Assembly (NCBI GenBank): GCA_007280125.1
Contig: QYPT01000073.1
Coordinates: 1-40,681 of the forward strand
Origin: Streptomycetaceae bacterium
GTDB lineage: Bacteria > Actinomycetota > Actinomycetes > Nanopelagicales > Nanopelagicaceae
Direction: 5' to 3'
DNA length: 40,681 bases
The position numbers and the translations under genes are program-made. The notes beneath the pieces were generated by a model. It worked only from the letters and a program-made list of their open reading frames with translations. It was not told the DNA's origin and ran no database searches. This document shows positions 16,763 to 25,029 of the stretch, in pieces. Each line of letters begins with the position of its first letter. Within the stretch, counting starts at the first letter, position 1.

Positions 16763-18685
16763 TTAGCCTACTGTTATCACGACCGTGCTGCCACGTTTAA
16801 CCTTTGTTCCAACTGTTGGAGAGACATTTGTTACGGTTTTAATCGACTTTTTGCCGATCTTCTTCACGGTGACTTTAAGGTCGAAATCTTGAAGAACTCC
16901 TGTTGCTTTAGCTTGAGTAAGCGAATACACGTTGGGAACAAAAACCGACTCGGACCCTTGCGAAACAACAAGATCAATCTTCGAACCCTTTGGAGCTGAA
17001 GCTCCACCGTCGGGAGTCTGACTTATAACTGCTCCGATTGGAACAGTGTCACTAAATGCATAGACGGAAGAAACGTCGAATCCTTCTGTGGTGAGTTCGT
17101 TGAGCGCCTGTTCTCCGCTGAGTCCCACATATGAAGTAAGAGCAACTTGCTCTTGGCCCTTACTTATCGTGATATCAATACTGGTATCTCTCTTGACTGA
17201 TGTTCCCGCCACTGGATTAGATGCAACTACAAGACCTTGTTCGATTTTCTTACTAAATACTTCAGTGATGGCCCCAATACTTACAGGATTTGTTGTCAGA
17301 AGAGTAGTTGCCGCCTCAAGTGTGAGCCCTTTGATGTCAGCAATTTTGTAACGCTCTGGTCCTTGCGAAACTTGGAAAAGAACCATTCCACCTGCGCTTA
17401 CGCGACCTCCACCACCGGGTTTAGATGAAATTATTTTCCCTGATGGAATTTCTTCACTAAAGACTTTCTCCGAAATCTCTGAAGTAAGACCGAGTGGCTT
17501 TAGAGTTGCATTTGCTTCCTTCACGCTCATTCCCGCGACCGATGGCACAACGATGCGAGTTCCAGGACCCACCAGTGCATACCAAGCGCCGGTAACTAAT
17601 GCGATTACGATAAAGAGAGCAATCCATCTGTTTCGTTTCACTCTCGCACTCGCGCGGCGACGGCGTATTTCACTGGTCTTCTCTCCTGCAGGTTTCAATT
17701 CTTTCTCCAATGCCATGGTCTCCACTGTGCCAGAGGAAGGTGAAATTTTTACTGGCAAAACCCTGGGAGCTTTGCGAGATTTATCTCGTATGGGCGCAGG
17801 AGGTAGATCCAATTCCAGGCTCATTTGAGTTTTTTTCGGGTCAAGTTCAGTTTGTATCAGTCGTAGGCTTTCAAGAAATTCGCCGGCATGTGCAGGCCGT
17901 TCATCGGGATTACTGCTGGTGGCTTTGTAAATCAACGCATCTAAGGAAGCGGGGATACCAGATTTCTTGGATGAAGCAAGTGGGACTCGTTCGTTGACAT
18001 GCATGTAGGCAATTTGAATAGGGGAGTCGCCCTCAAAAGGCTTAGAGCCAGTGAGCATTTCAAAAGCAACAATTCCCACGGAATACAGATCGCTACGTGC
18101 GTCAGCAATACCTCGCTGAACTTGTTCAGGCGAGAGGTATGACACGCTTCCCATAATTACGCTTGACTCGACAGTCATTGTTGAGCCAAGTAGTTCTCCG
18201 CGCGCCAAACCAAAATCTGCAATTTTGATTCTGCCAGTTGATGAAATGAGAACATTCTCGGGCTTGATATCTCGATGAACGATTCCGATCTTATGTGCAG
18301 CAGCCAAGGCGCTCAATATTGGGATCAGAAATTGAATGGATTCAGCGGGAGAAAGTGCACCACGTTCGAAAAGATAATCTCTCAGTGTATGTCCATCTAT
18401 GAGTTCCATAACAAGAAAAACTGCGGGGACTCCACTTTGATTCCATCCTTGATCTTGCACCGCAACAATGTTTGGGTGGGAAAGCGCAGCAGCAGCTTTC
18501 GCCTCTTTTATAAATCGACCAACAAATTCCTCATCATTAGCCAAATGTGCGTGCATGATTTTTACGGCAACTTTTCTATCTAAACGCGTGTCTAGAGCTT
18601 CGTAGATGGTTGCCATTCCGCCACTAGCAACTTGGCGAAGCAGTTCATACCTGCCATCTATGAGCTCGCCCGATAAATCATTCAC
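16763..18685 (-). CDS. PASTA-domain Ser/Thr protein kinase (PknB/PknL type)
   Basis: This is a membrane kinase of 640 residues. The kinase domain (about 12-275) has the glycine loop 'VASGGMATIYEA', ATP Lys42, catalytic 'VHRDIKPENV' with Asp139, and 'DFGLA' at 157-161. It also has an activation segment with several Ser/Thr before 'SYLSPEQ'. A basic juxtamembrane stretch precedes one TM helix at about 354-371. Four extracellular PASTA repeats follow (377-640), each ending near a 'GSxVxLxVSxG'-like strand. Such kinases sense muropeptides or lipid II and control growth and division. Linkage to class II DAHP synthase recalls mycobacterial pknL, but the PASTA ectodomain resembles PknB. GTG at 18685 is preceded by TAAGAT at 6 nt. 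Confidence 0.95.
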   Translation of the reverse strand: MNDLSGELIDGRYELLRQVASGGMATIYEALDTRLDRKVAVKIMHAHLANDEEFVGRFIKEAKAAAALSHPNIVAVQDQGWNQSGVPAVFLVMELIDGHTLRDYLFERGALSPAESIQFLIPILSALAAAHKIGIVHRDIKPENVLISSTGRIKIADFGLARGELLGSTMTVESSVIMGSVSYLSPEQVQRGIADARSDLYSVGIVAFEMLTGSKPFEGDSPIQIAYMHVNERVPLASSKKSGIPASLDALIYKATSSNPDERPAHAGEFLESLRLIQTELDPKKTQMSLELDLPPAPIRDKSRKAPRVLPVKISPSSGTVETMALEKELKPAGEKTSEIRRRRASARVKRNRWIALFIVIALVTGAWYALVGPGTRIVVPSVAGMSVKEANATLKPLGLTSEISEKVFSEEIPSGKIISSKPGGGGRVSAGGMVLFQVSQGPERYKIADIKGLTLEAATTLLTTNPVSIGAITEVFSKKIEQGLVVASNPVAGTSVKRDTSIDITISKGQEQVALTSYVGLSGEQALNELTTEGFDVSSVYAFSDTVPIGAVISQTPDGGASAPKGSKIDLVVSQGSESVFVPNVYSLTQAKATGVLQDFDLKVTVKKIGKKSIKTVTNVSPTVGTKVKRGSTVVITVG

Positions 18686-18691
18686 AATAAA

Positions 18692-18697
18692 ATCTTA
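18692..18697 (-). promoter_or_regulatory. Candidate -10 of the PASTA kinase gene
   Basis: On the minus strand TAAGAT lies 6 nt before the GTG start, in the 53-bp gap after the P-loop kinase gene, with no Shine-Dalgarno. It fits a leaderless TAnnnT promoter internal to the minus-strand run, so the PASTA kinase need not depend on the TPP riboswitch upstream. No convincing -35 was found. Confidence 0.35.
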
Positions 18698-18738
18698 GGC
18701 AGGTTGTCAGCTTTTACTTGTCTCGGCGCGCGGATTGG

Positions 18739-19290
18739 TTAGATGGTTGAGAGAACGAAGTCAGCATTCTCGCGGGTTTTGTCGGATTCGAAGAGATGAT
18801 CCTCATCAATTTGCCATTGATGCATCCTTTGGCTAATACCGGCACCGTCTCGCTGGAGGACTCGTTGCAAGCCAATGGCAGGGTCAATATCTAGCCAGAT
18901 AGTGGCAGATGCGTATTCTCGAACTATTTTTTGGCCACTTCCAACGCCTTCAATTATCAACAAAGTGCAAGGGGGTATTTCTTGAGAAATATCGAAGGAT
19001 TCTTTGGCCCAATTAAATTGACGGACCCATGTTGATTTCTTTTGAGAGAAATCATCAAGGATTTGGTGAAGGGCCTGGGTAAGAGATGAGTCCAAAGCCT
19101 TATCCCAACCAGCGTAGATTTCGTCAAGATTGATTACATGCACAGTTCGCTCACTAGTTAATGCCAAGAAAAGCTCGTGAGCCAGTGTTGTCTTACCAGA
19201 ACCTGCCCGACCATCGATAGCAATGACATGTGTGCCTCCACACCGCGGCGGTGTTGCGAGAATATCTTCGATGGCTCCGACGAGATGCAT
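18739..19290 (-). CDS. P-loop kinase, uridine-kinase-like, in the TPP-riboswitch operon
   Basis: This small P-loop NTPase has 183 residues. Walker A is 'DGRAGSGKTTL' (G27-T34), the acceptor-site acid follows in 'VINLDEIYAGWD', a Walker-B-like strand ends 'LLIIEGVGSG', and the C-terminal lid has 'RVLQRDG'. This is the layout of uridine kinase/nucleoside-kinase-like proteins, but it is shorter than Udk and the acceptor pocket is not diagnostic. It starts 4 nt after the pnuT stop and should share its transcript, and therefore the TPP riboswitch. By context it may phosphorylate the vitamin or precursor that PnuT brings in, such as thiamine or a thiamine moiety. That role is inference; nucleoside phosphorylation is the alternative. 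Confidence 0.82.
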   Translation of the reverse strand: MHLVGAIEDILATPPRCGGTHVIAIDGRAGSGKTTLAHELFLALTSERTVHVINLDEIYAGWDKALDSSLTQALHQILDDFSQKKSTWVRQFNWAKESFDISQEIPPCTLLIIEGVGSGQKIVREYASATIWLDIDPAIGLQRVLQRDGAGISQRMHQWQIDEDHLFESDKTRENADFVLSTI

Positions 19291-19294
19291 GTAC

Positions 19295-19903
19295 TTATTG
19301 TGCTCCTATTACTGGTGAAGCGTCTGCCTTTTTCAGCCAGGTACGCCATCCCGCAACAGCAAGTCCAACAAACAAAAGGTAGAGGAGCGCCGTGAGGTAC
19401 TGAACGCCATGGAAGAATTGATAGGCGTAAACAGCATCGACAACAAACCACAATGGCCACGCTTCATATTTCTCTAAGACCATCCACAGCTGGGCAATAG
19501 CGCTACCGACAAACCCAAAAGCGTCAGTGAGTGAGGCTGCCGCTCCGATTCTTTTCAGCACCGGATACAAAACCGCCCATGAAAGAAGGAAGATCGCACA
19601 CCATTGCATGCGCTCTTTAGGCGAAAGTTTTGCGGGCGTTGCGCCTTTAGCGCCCCACCCAAACCAGCCCCAAATGCCTCCAACTATGAAAATAATTTGA
19701 AGTGCGGCGCTAGCAAAGTATTTCTCCTGAAGAAAGAGAATTCCATACAGTGCGCTGCTGATATTCCACCAATGCCAGGTCTTGCGCGGGCCTATGACGG
19801 CAAGGCCGACTCCAATGAGCGAAGTGAGAAAGGCAAAGAGTTCCAGAAAAGATAAATCATAATTCCATGCCGTGAATACCGTCGCCATGAGATCTATTTT
19901 CAT
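19295..19903 (-). CDS. pnuT: PnuC-family vitamin transporter, predicted thiamine transporter PnuT
   Basis: This is a small integral membrane protein (202 residues from ATG 19903) of the PnuC family. It has about seven TM segments, including 'WHWWNISSALYGILFLQEKY', 'IIFIVGGIWGWFGWG' and 'WPLWFVVDAVYAYQFF', the aromatic-rich blocks of PnuC proteins. PnuC-type proteins are facilitators for nicotinamide riboside, riboflavin or thiamine. The TPP riboswitch directly upstream points to thiamine (PnuT). GTG at 19912 is an alternative start, but ATG 19903 lies just after the riboswitch and has GGGTGG about 6 nt upstream. Trapping of the substrate needs a kinase, which fits the P-loop kinase 4 nt downstream. 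Confidence 0.88.
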   Translation of the reverse strand: MKIDLMATVFTAWNYDLSFLELFAFLTSLIGVGLAVIGPRKTWHWWNISSALYGILFLQEKYFASAALQIIFIVGGIWGWFGWGAKGATPAKLSPKERMQWCAIFLLSWAVLYPVLKRIGAAASLTDAFGFVGSAIAQLWMVLEKYEAWPLWFVVDAVYAYQFFHGVQYLTALLYLLFVGLAVAGWRTWLKKADASPVIGAQ

Positions 19904-19996
19904 ACAAACCACCCATTCCAGGTCCGCATTATCGGACCGGTCAAACGGTCGACCTGACGATCAGGTCCTCTCAGCCACATGGGCTCCCGTGTTTGT
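19904..19996 (-). promoter_or_regulatory. TPP riboswitch (THI element) controlling pnuT
   Basis: Read on the minus strand the leader has the thiamin pyrophosphate aptamer core. It runs 5' ACACGGGAGCC, then GGCTGAGAGG with the invariant CTGAGA (19974-19969). A P3 hairpin follows (ACCTGA-TCG-TCAGGT). The second arm is GGTCC-GATAATGC-GGACC with the conserved GATAATGC (19933-19926), ending CTGGAATGGG. Possible P1 arms are ACAAAC (19996-19991) and GTTTGT (19909-19904), which would end directly at the pnuT ATG. The GGGTGG ribosome binding site lies inside the 3' part. This geometry suggests translational control: TPP binding hides the ribosome binding site. No terminator hairpin with a T-run is seen between the aptamer and the gene. 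Confidence 0.92.
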
Positions 19997-20028
19997 CACT
20001 CTATCAAAGAATTAGGCAGAATGTACGC

Positions 20029-20361
20029 ATGGGAAAGTTTGGATACCTAGCGATGTTGGCATTTACTATCGTTGGATCATTTTGGTTAGAGATTGCACTT
20101 AAAGTCGGAGTCCTCGCTAGATTCAAACGCGCATTTATTAGTATTTTACCAGCCGCAATATTTTTTCTTCTCTGGGATGCATATGCAATTCATGCAAAGC
20201 ATTGGAGTTTTGATCCTCATCAAATTCTAGGTATCTATGGTCCCCTTAATATCCCCATCGAAGAGTATCTCTTCTTCATCATCGTGCCATTGGCCGCGAT
20301 CATGACTTTAGAGGCAGTTCGAGCTGTCAAGAAACATTGGCTGATGGGTGACGAGAAATGA
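20029..20361 (+). CDS. crtYc: Lycopene cyclase domain subunit CrtYc
   Basis: This is a 110-residue, three-TM protein of the lycopene cyclase domain family. The diagnostic acidic motif is 'NIPIEEYLFFIIVPL' (PxEE). With the next gene it forms the heterodimeric actinobacterial lycopene beta-cyclase (CrtYc/CrtYd), which closes beta rings on lycopene ends. The open frame extends to a TTG at 19993. ATG at 20029 is preferred because it leaves the divergent riboswitch outside the coding region and gives the usual length. The stop overlaps the crtYd start by 4 bp (ATGA). C50 epsilon-cyclase subunits (CrtYe/CrtYf) are related, so the ring type is inferred. Confidence 0.88.
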   Translation: MGKFGYLAMLAFTIVGSFWLEIALKVGVLARFKRAFISILPAAIFFLLWDAYAIHAKHWSFDPHQILGIYGPLNIPIEEYLFFIIVPLAAIMTLEAVRAVKKHWLMGDEK

Positions 20362-20648
20362 CATATTTAATAATTGCGTTCATTGCGATAGGCGTATCTG
20401 CGTTGGTCGATCTATTTATTTTAAAGACTTCATTACTTGGAAGAAAAGGGTTTTGGTGCTCCTACGCGATTATCTTGCCTTTCCAGCTTGTAACCAATTG
20501 GTGGCTAACATCTAGAAACATCGTGATGTATAACGATTCGGCCATAGTGGGCTGGCGTATTGTATCGGCCCCAGTTGAGGATTTGTTCTTTGGTTTTGCT
20601 CTAATACTCAGTGTACTTTCGGGATGGGTTTATCAAGGTCGACGTTGA
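20358..20648 (+). CDS. crtYd: Lycopene cyclase domain subunit CrtYd
   Basis: This 96-residue partner subunit has three hydrophobic segments and the second copy of the motif, 'SAPVEDLFFGFALIL' (PxED). It begins inside the crtYc stop codon, so stoichiometric translation is expected. Its last 16 bp overlap the 3' end of crtB on the other strand. The two small membrane subunits together make the active cyclase. Whether one or both ends of lycopene are cyclised cannot be read from sequence. The acyclic-end enzymes at 25627-29710 argue that at least part of the product keeps one open end. Confidence 0.88.
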   Translation: MTYLIIAFIAIGVSALVDLFILKTSLLGRKGFWCSYAIILPFQLVTNWWLTSRNIVMYNDSAIVGWRIVSAPVEDLFFGFALILSVLSGWVYQGRR

Positions 20649-21544
20649 CGTGCCATCAAAGCTTGTGCATAAGCGATTGACGCAACTCGCAGTCGTCTAG
20701 AAATTGAAGTCGTTGCTCTGCGGTTGAAAACATCGTAATCAATTGCTTCGACTTCATCGACTATTCCACAATATAGTTTGCTTGCCGCGCGAATACATGG
20801 GCGGCTAGTCGGATCAAGAAAGGCGATACCTGGCTCTGCCTCTGCTTGGAGGTCTCGTACTCGAGATATTTGCGCTTTAAGCGCCAAAATAATCTCAGGT
20901 GTGAGTGTGCGCGCCATAAGCATCTCTTCATCAACACCGCATTCAGCCAACTCATCAAGTGGCAAATAGATTCTGCCGCGATCGAGATCTTCTCCGACAT
21001 CTCTAATAAAATTAGCGAGTTGGAATGCAATCCCAAGAGTCTTCGCTGGTTCGTAGGCATCATTTGAGAGCGCACCCAAAACAGGGACCATCTCTAGCCC
21101 GATAACAGCAGCTGAGCCATAGACATATTCCATAAGATTTTCATACGTTTTGTATGTTGAGGTATGAAGATCCATTTTCATTGAATGTAAGAATGCAACA
21201 AAGTACTCGTGGGGGATATCAAAGCGTTGGACCGTATCAACCAACGCTCTTCCAACTGGATCATTGCTGACTCCAGAATCTAAACTAGACAAGACACCCT
21301 GACCCCAAGAAGTGAGCGCCTCTTCTTTTTCTTGGAGCGAAAGTTCAGAGGCCAGGTCATCAACAATTTCGTCGGCATATCGTGCAAATCCATATAGAGC
21401 GTGCACGAAAGGCCTTTTTTCCTTAGGAAGCAAAAGGGTAGCCAAAAAGTAGGTCTTGCCATGTAATGAGTTAAGTCGCTTGCACTCAGCATAAGAGGCA
21501 CGCAATTGCGGCTCCATGATTCCTGCCGCTGTTAGCTCATCCAT
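20633..21544 (-). CDS. crtB: Phytoene synthase
   Basis: CrtB joins two GGPP molecules head to head to give phytoene. The 303-residue all-alpha prenyl synthase has both Asp-rich metal motifs, 'YADEIVDDLA' and 'DVGEDLDRGRIYLP', plus 'KTYFLATLLLPKEKR' near the N-terminus. The start is ATG 21544, directly after the crtI stop. It is the last gene of the crtE-crtI-crtB operon and converges on crtYd with a 16-bp overlap. Confidence 0.95.
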   Translation of the reverse strand: MDELTAAGIMEPQLRASYAECKRLNSLHGKTYFLATLLLPKEKRPFVHALYGFARYADEIVDDLASELSLQEKEEALTSWGQGVLSSLDSGVSNDPVGRALVDTVQRFDIPHEYFVAFLHSMKMDLHTSTYKTYENLMEYVYGSAAVIGLEMVPVLGALSNDAYEPAKTLGIAFQLANFIRDVGEDLDRGRIYLPLDELAECGVDEEMLMARTLTPEIILALKAQISRVRDLQAEAEPGIAFLDPTSRPCIRAASKLYCGIVDEVEAIDYDVFNRRATTSISRRLRVASIAYAQALMARQRRP

Positions 21545-23029
21545 TTATTTCACCGGACCTACGATGCGTTCTGCTGCAAGGCGACCCGAAATCAGAACCA
21601 TGGGGACACCAACTCCTGGCTGAGTACCCGATCCGGCAAAGACAACATTTTCAAATCCCTGTGCAAGGTTACGTGGACGAAATGGGCCCGTTTGGAAAAA
21701 TGTATGTGCACTAGCAAATGGTGCGCCACGTTCCATGCCCTGTGCCTGCCAATCAAGTGGAGTAGTCATCGTTTCAACTTCTATTGAATCTCCAAAGTCG
21801 GTGTATCCACGCTGTTCTAAGGTGGCAATCATTTGATCACGGTATGGACCAGCAGTTTTCTTCCAGTCAATGTCTGCATCCAAATTTGGAGTGGGAAAAA
21901 GAACGTAATAAGAATGCTTGCCTTTTGGCGCCAAAGTCGGATCATCTTTTGATGGGACAGTGACGAGAACGCTTGGGTCGCTCATTAGCATCTTCTTCTT
22001 AATGAGTTCATCAAAAACGCCATCCCATGAGTGGCCAAAGTGAATATTGTGGTGTGCTAGATGGGAATATTCCTTCTTTGATCCCACCAAGAGAGTGACG
22101 CATGATGGTGAATAAATAAGACGTTTAATTTTGGCAGGTGCACCACCAAGTAAGTCTCGCCAAACAACTGGCAAATCTGGATTAAGTACTAGCACGTCAC
22201 ATTCGATGCGCTCTCCTGTATGAGTAATGACCGCGTTGGCTCGTCCGTTTTGGTAGTCAATTTTCGTTACAGTGCTATTGTACTTGAAAGTTACGCCATG
22301 CTTTTCTGCAGCAGCAGCAAGGGCCTTAGGAAGTGCATGCATTCCGCCTTTTGGAAAAAAGACTCCGTTGACAGAGTCCATGTAGGCGATGACTGCGTAA
22401 ATTGCGAGAGCTTGTTGAGGGCTTACGCCTGCGTACATCGCTTGAAATGAATAGACCTTTTGAAGTCGGGGATCTTTCATAAATTGGTTGACCTTAGGCG
22501 CTAGGCGTCGAAATCCTCCAAGGGCAATGAGGCGGGCAAGGTTTGGAGTGAGAAGATTCAGCGGCGAATCAATATTACGGTCTATGAAATCATTCATTTC
22601 GTATTTGTATAGCTTGGTAACAAAATCTACATACCGCCGATAACCTTCTGCCTCAGACGAGCTGATGTTTCGTGAGATCTCTTCTTCCATTTGCTCCGTG
22701 TTGGCATGTACATCCAATTGCGATCCATCAGCATAAAAAGCTCGATACAGCGGAGATAGGGGAGTGAGCTCAAGCCAGTCTTTTAATTCTTCTCCGACAC
22801 TATTAAAAGCATCATTTATTAAGCTGGGCATTGTGAGAACTGATGGCCCGGTGTCAAAAGAATAGCCGTCTTTCACAAGTAATCCATTGCGCCCACCAGG
22901 AACGCTCTCGCGTTCGACCACTGTTACTTTCCGTCCGGCTCCAGCAAGTCGGAGTGCAGCACTCAATCCAGCCAAACCAGCTCCGACGATTACAACATGA
23001 TCAGTGGGACCTTTAACTCGTGCAACCAT
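21545..23029 (-). CDS. crtI: Phytoene desaturase (lycopene-forming)
   Basis: This FAD-dependent desaturase converts phytoene to lycopene in four steps at the membrane. The 494-residue protein has the N-terminal dinucleotide motif 'VVIVGAGLAGLSAALRLAGAGRKV' with Glu closing the fold ('VVERE'). It continues with 'SFDTGPSVLTMP' and the C-terminal CrtI signature 'VFAGSGTQPGVGVPMVLISGRLAAERI'. ATG 23029 comes right after the crtE stop TAG. It is paired with crtE and crtB, so it is the pathway desaturase. The second CrtI-like protein at 25627-27132 probably acts later. Confidence 0.95.
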   Translation of the reverse strand: MVARVKGPTDHVVIVGAGLAGLSAALRLAGAGRKVTVVERESVPGGRNGLLVKDGYSFDTGPSVLTMPSLINDAFNSVGEELKDWLELTPLSPLYRAFYADGSQLDVHANTEQMEEEISRNISSSEAEGYRRYVDFVTKLYKYEMNDFIDRNIDSPLNLLTPNLARLIALGGFRRLAPKVNQFMKDPRLQKVYSFQAMYAGVSPQQALAIYAVIAYMDSVNGVFFPKGGMHALPKALAAAAEKHGVTFKYNSTVTKIDYQNGRANAVITHTGERIECDVLVLNPDLPVVWRDLLGGAPAKIKRLIYSPSCVTLLVGSKKEYSHLAHHNIHFGHSWDGVFDELIKKKMLMSDPSVLVTVPSKDDPTLAPKGKHSYYVLFPTPNLDADIDWKKTAGPYRDQMIATLEQRGYTDFGDSIEVETMTTPLDWQAQGMERGAPFASAHTFFQTGPFRPRNLAQGFENVVFAGSGTQPGVGVPMVLISGRLAAERIVGPVK

Positions 23030-24115
23030 CTATATGCTCCTGCGAACTGCGCTAGAGGCAAGCTCAGTCAAGAGATTGCGGGAATTGGAATCAATCTCAT
23101 CACGATTGAGTGATTCGAGAGCGGTCATTGTGAGTTTTTCAATAAGTTCTTCAACATGAGATTGAGCCCCTGTCTCGGCGATGACAGTTCGCAACTTCTC
23201 TACACCTTCGACGGTTAAGTCTGGGTCTCCAAAGTATGTTGCAATCACTGCTTCTTGATGTAAATCTGCTCTGTCATGCGTCATCGCCATCAATACAGTG
23301 CGTTTGCCTTCGCGTAAGTCAACCCCAGCGGGTTTTCCGGTTGCAGATGGGTCACCAAAGACTCCGAGGATGTCATCGCGCAGTTGAAAAGCTTCGCCAA
23401 GTGGAAGCCCAAAGTCTGAAAATATTTCACACATGGTTTGCAAGTGGTGTGGGTCCGCACTCGCTAGCGCTGCCCCGAAGTGAAGAGGGCGCTCGATTGT
23501 GTACTTACCAGATTTGTATCGGGCGATCTTGAGGGAACGCGCAACACTTTGAGTGGCGAGAGCTTGTTCGTGAATGTCTAAGAATTGCCCTGCCATTAAT
23601 TCAACGCGCATTTCATCATGAACGGCAAGGGCTCGCAGAAGTGCTGCGTCGGAAATTCCGGAGCTATGAAACATTTGATCCGACCAGACTAGTGCAAGAT
23701 CTCCAAGCAATATTGCGGCTGATGCACCGTATCCAATTGCCGATCCAGAAAGTTCTTTACTGCGATGAATCTCTTCAAAGTGACGATGCATCGCGGGTTT
23801 GCCTCGGCGCGTATCTGATCCATCCATTAGATCATCATGAATGAGGGCGCATGCTTGCAAAAGTTCGAGACTGGCTACTGCAGTGATTATTGATTCATCA
23901 TCAGATCCCCCTGATGCGAGATATCCGGCATAGGCAAAGAGGGGGCGAAGCCTCTTGCCACTATCCAAGAGGAAAGAATTCATGGCCTCTGCTGCAGGTA
24001 CAAGTTCGGTACCAATCTCGCTGAGATAGGTAGTTTGCTTGCCTAGAAACTGGGTTAAATCACTCTGTACGCGAATACGAATATCGGCAAGGGCTCGTTG
24101 AGGGTCAATGATCAC
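23030..24115 (-). CDS. crtE: Geranylgeranyl diphosphate synthase (polyprenyl synthetase)
   Basis: This trans-isoprenyl diphosphate synthase has 361 residues. The first Asp-rich motif is 'LIHDDLMDGSDTRRGKPAMH' (FARM, DDxxxxD with the usual two-residue spacing) and the second is 'FQLRDDILGVFGD' (SARM). Product length is inferred from its place ahead of crtI and crtB: GGPP for phytoene. It heads the operon. The start is GTG 24115 (MIIDPQRAL), preceded at 6 nt by TACCGT on the minus strand and no ribosome binding site, so this operon may produce a leaderless mRNA. It is divergent from metF with 62 bp between them. Confidence 0.92.
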   Translation of the reverse strand: MIIDPQRALADIRIRVQSDLTQFLGKQTTYLSEIGTELVPAAEAMNSFLLDSGKRLRPLFAYAGYLASGGSDDESIITAVASLELLQACALIHDDLMDGSDTRRGKPAMHRHFEEIHRSKELSGSAIGYGASAAILLGDLALVWSDQMFHSSGISDAALLRALAVHDEMRVELMAGQFLDIHEQALATQSVARSLKIARYKSGKYTIERPLHFGAALASADPHHLQTMCEIFSDFGLPLGEAFQLRDDILGVFGDPSATGKPAGVDLREGKRTVLMAMTHDRADLHQEAVIATYFGDPDLTVEGVEKLRTVIAETGAQSHVEELIEKLTMTALESLNRDEIDSNSRNLLTELASSAVRRSI

Positions 24116-24177
24116 GAGTTAACGGTACCCTCACTCTGCTCGGTAAGCCCGTTCAACCTTGAGGGGAGACTTTCACC

Positions 24178-25029
24178 ATGACAATTCCATCAGTCTCCTT
24201 TGAGTTCTTTCCGCCCAAGGACCCCGAAGGCGAGACCCGATTGTGGGCAGCCATGGTGAATCTTGGCTCAATTGCGCCTGATTTTGTTTCGGTCACCTAC
24301 GGCGCGGGCGGATCTACGCGAGATCGAACAATCGAAATTACCACCCACATCACCGAACGCACCAACATCCCAACTGTTGCCCATCTCACTTGTGTTGGTT
24401 CAACACAAGAAGAAATTGGCGAAATCCTCATGCGCTACAGAGATGCTGGAATTAAAAGCATCCTCGCATTGCGAGGTGATCCACCAGGTGGCCCAAGCAC
24501 TCCATGGACGCATACACCTGGCGGATTAGATCACGCCGATGAACTCGTAGCACTCGCTGCCGAATTCGGCGATTTCACAATTGGAGTTGCTGCTTTCCCT
24601 GATGGTCATCCAGCCTCTCATGGGAATTTTGATCAAGATGTCAACGTGTTACTTCGCAAGGAAGAACTCGGAGCAAGTTTTGCAACAACTCAATTCTTTT
24701 TTGATGTAAACAAATGGATTTACCTTGTGAATCGTCTTAAGGAACGTGGTTCTCAAATGCCAATTATCCCTGGCATTTTGCCAATTTCAAGTGTCAAGCA
24801 ATTGGTTCGAATGGCTGAGCTCGGTGGCACACCGATTCCAGATGACATTCGCGCAAAATTCCTTTCCATTGAATCCGATGATGCTGCTGTTAAGGCTTTG
24901 GGAATTGAGATTGCAACTAAGTTATGTGTCGAACTTTTAGATGCCGGTGCACCAGGGTTACATTTTTATACGATGAATACCTCTGCTGCTACACGTGAGA
25001 TTTGGGAGAATTTAGGCTTGAAGCGCTAA
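24178..25029 (+). CDS. metF: Methylenetetrahydrofolate reductase
   Basis: This FAD enzyme reduces 5,10-methylene-THF to 5-methyl-THF for methionine synthesis. The 283-residue TIM-barrel protein begins 'VSFEFFPPKDPEGE', with catalytic Glu in 'EFFPPK'. It continues with 'VTYGAGGSTRDRT', 'AHLTCVG', 'ALRGDPPGG', 'GVAAFPDGHP', 'TTQFFFDV' and 'PGILPISS', all diagnostic of MetF. The start has GAGGGGAGA upstream, a strong Shine-Dalgarno. It sits between the two carotenoid operons without an obvious link. The next gene starts within its stop codon (TAATG). Confidence 0.96.
   Translation: MTIPSVSFEFFPPKDPEGETRLWAAMVNLGSIAPDFVSVTYGAGGSTRDRTIEITTHITERTNIPTVAHLTCVGSTQEEIGEILMRYRDAGIKSILALRGDPPGGPSTPWTHTPGGLDHADELVALAAEFGDFTIGVAAFPDGHPASHGNFDQDVNVLLRKEELGASFATTQFFFDVNKWIYLVNRLKERGSQMPIIPGILPISSVKQLVRMAELGGTPIPDDIRAKFLSIESDDAAVKALGIEIATKLCVELLDAGAPGLHFYTMNTSAATREIWENLGLKR

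Noticed and set aside
19993-20028. N-terminal extension of crtYc from TTG 19993
   Set aside because: It would run into the divergent TPP aptamer and adds residues not expected in the family; ATG 20029 is the better start.
20029-21544. crtYc/crtYd as C50 carotenoid epsilon-cyclase subunits (CrtYe/CrtYf)
   Set aside because: No CrtEb/LbtBC-type elongase is present in the cluster, whereas CruF and glycosyltransferase genes are, so a C40 beta-cyclase is more likely, though not proven.
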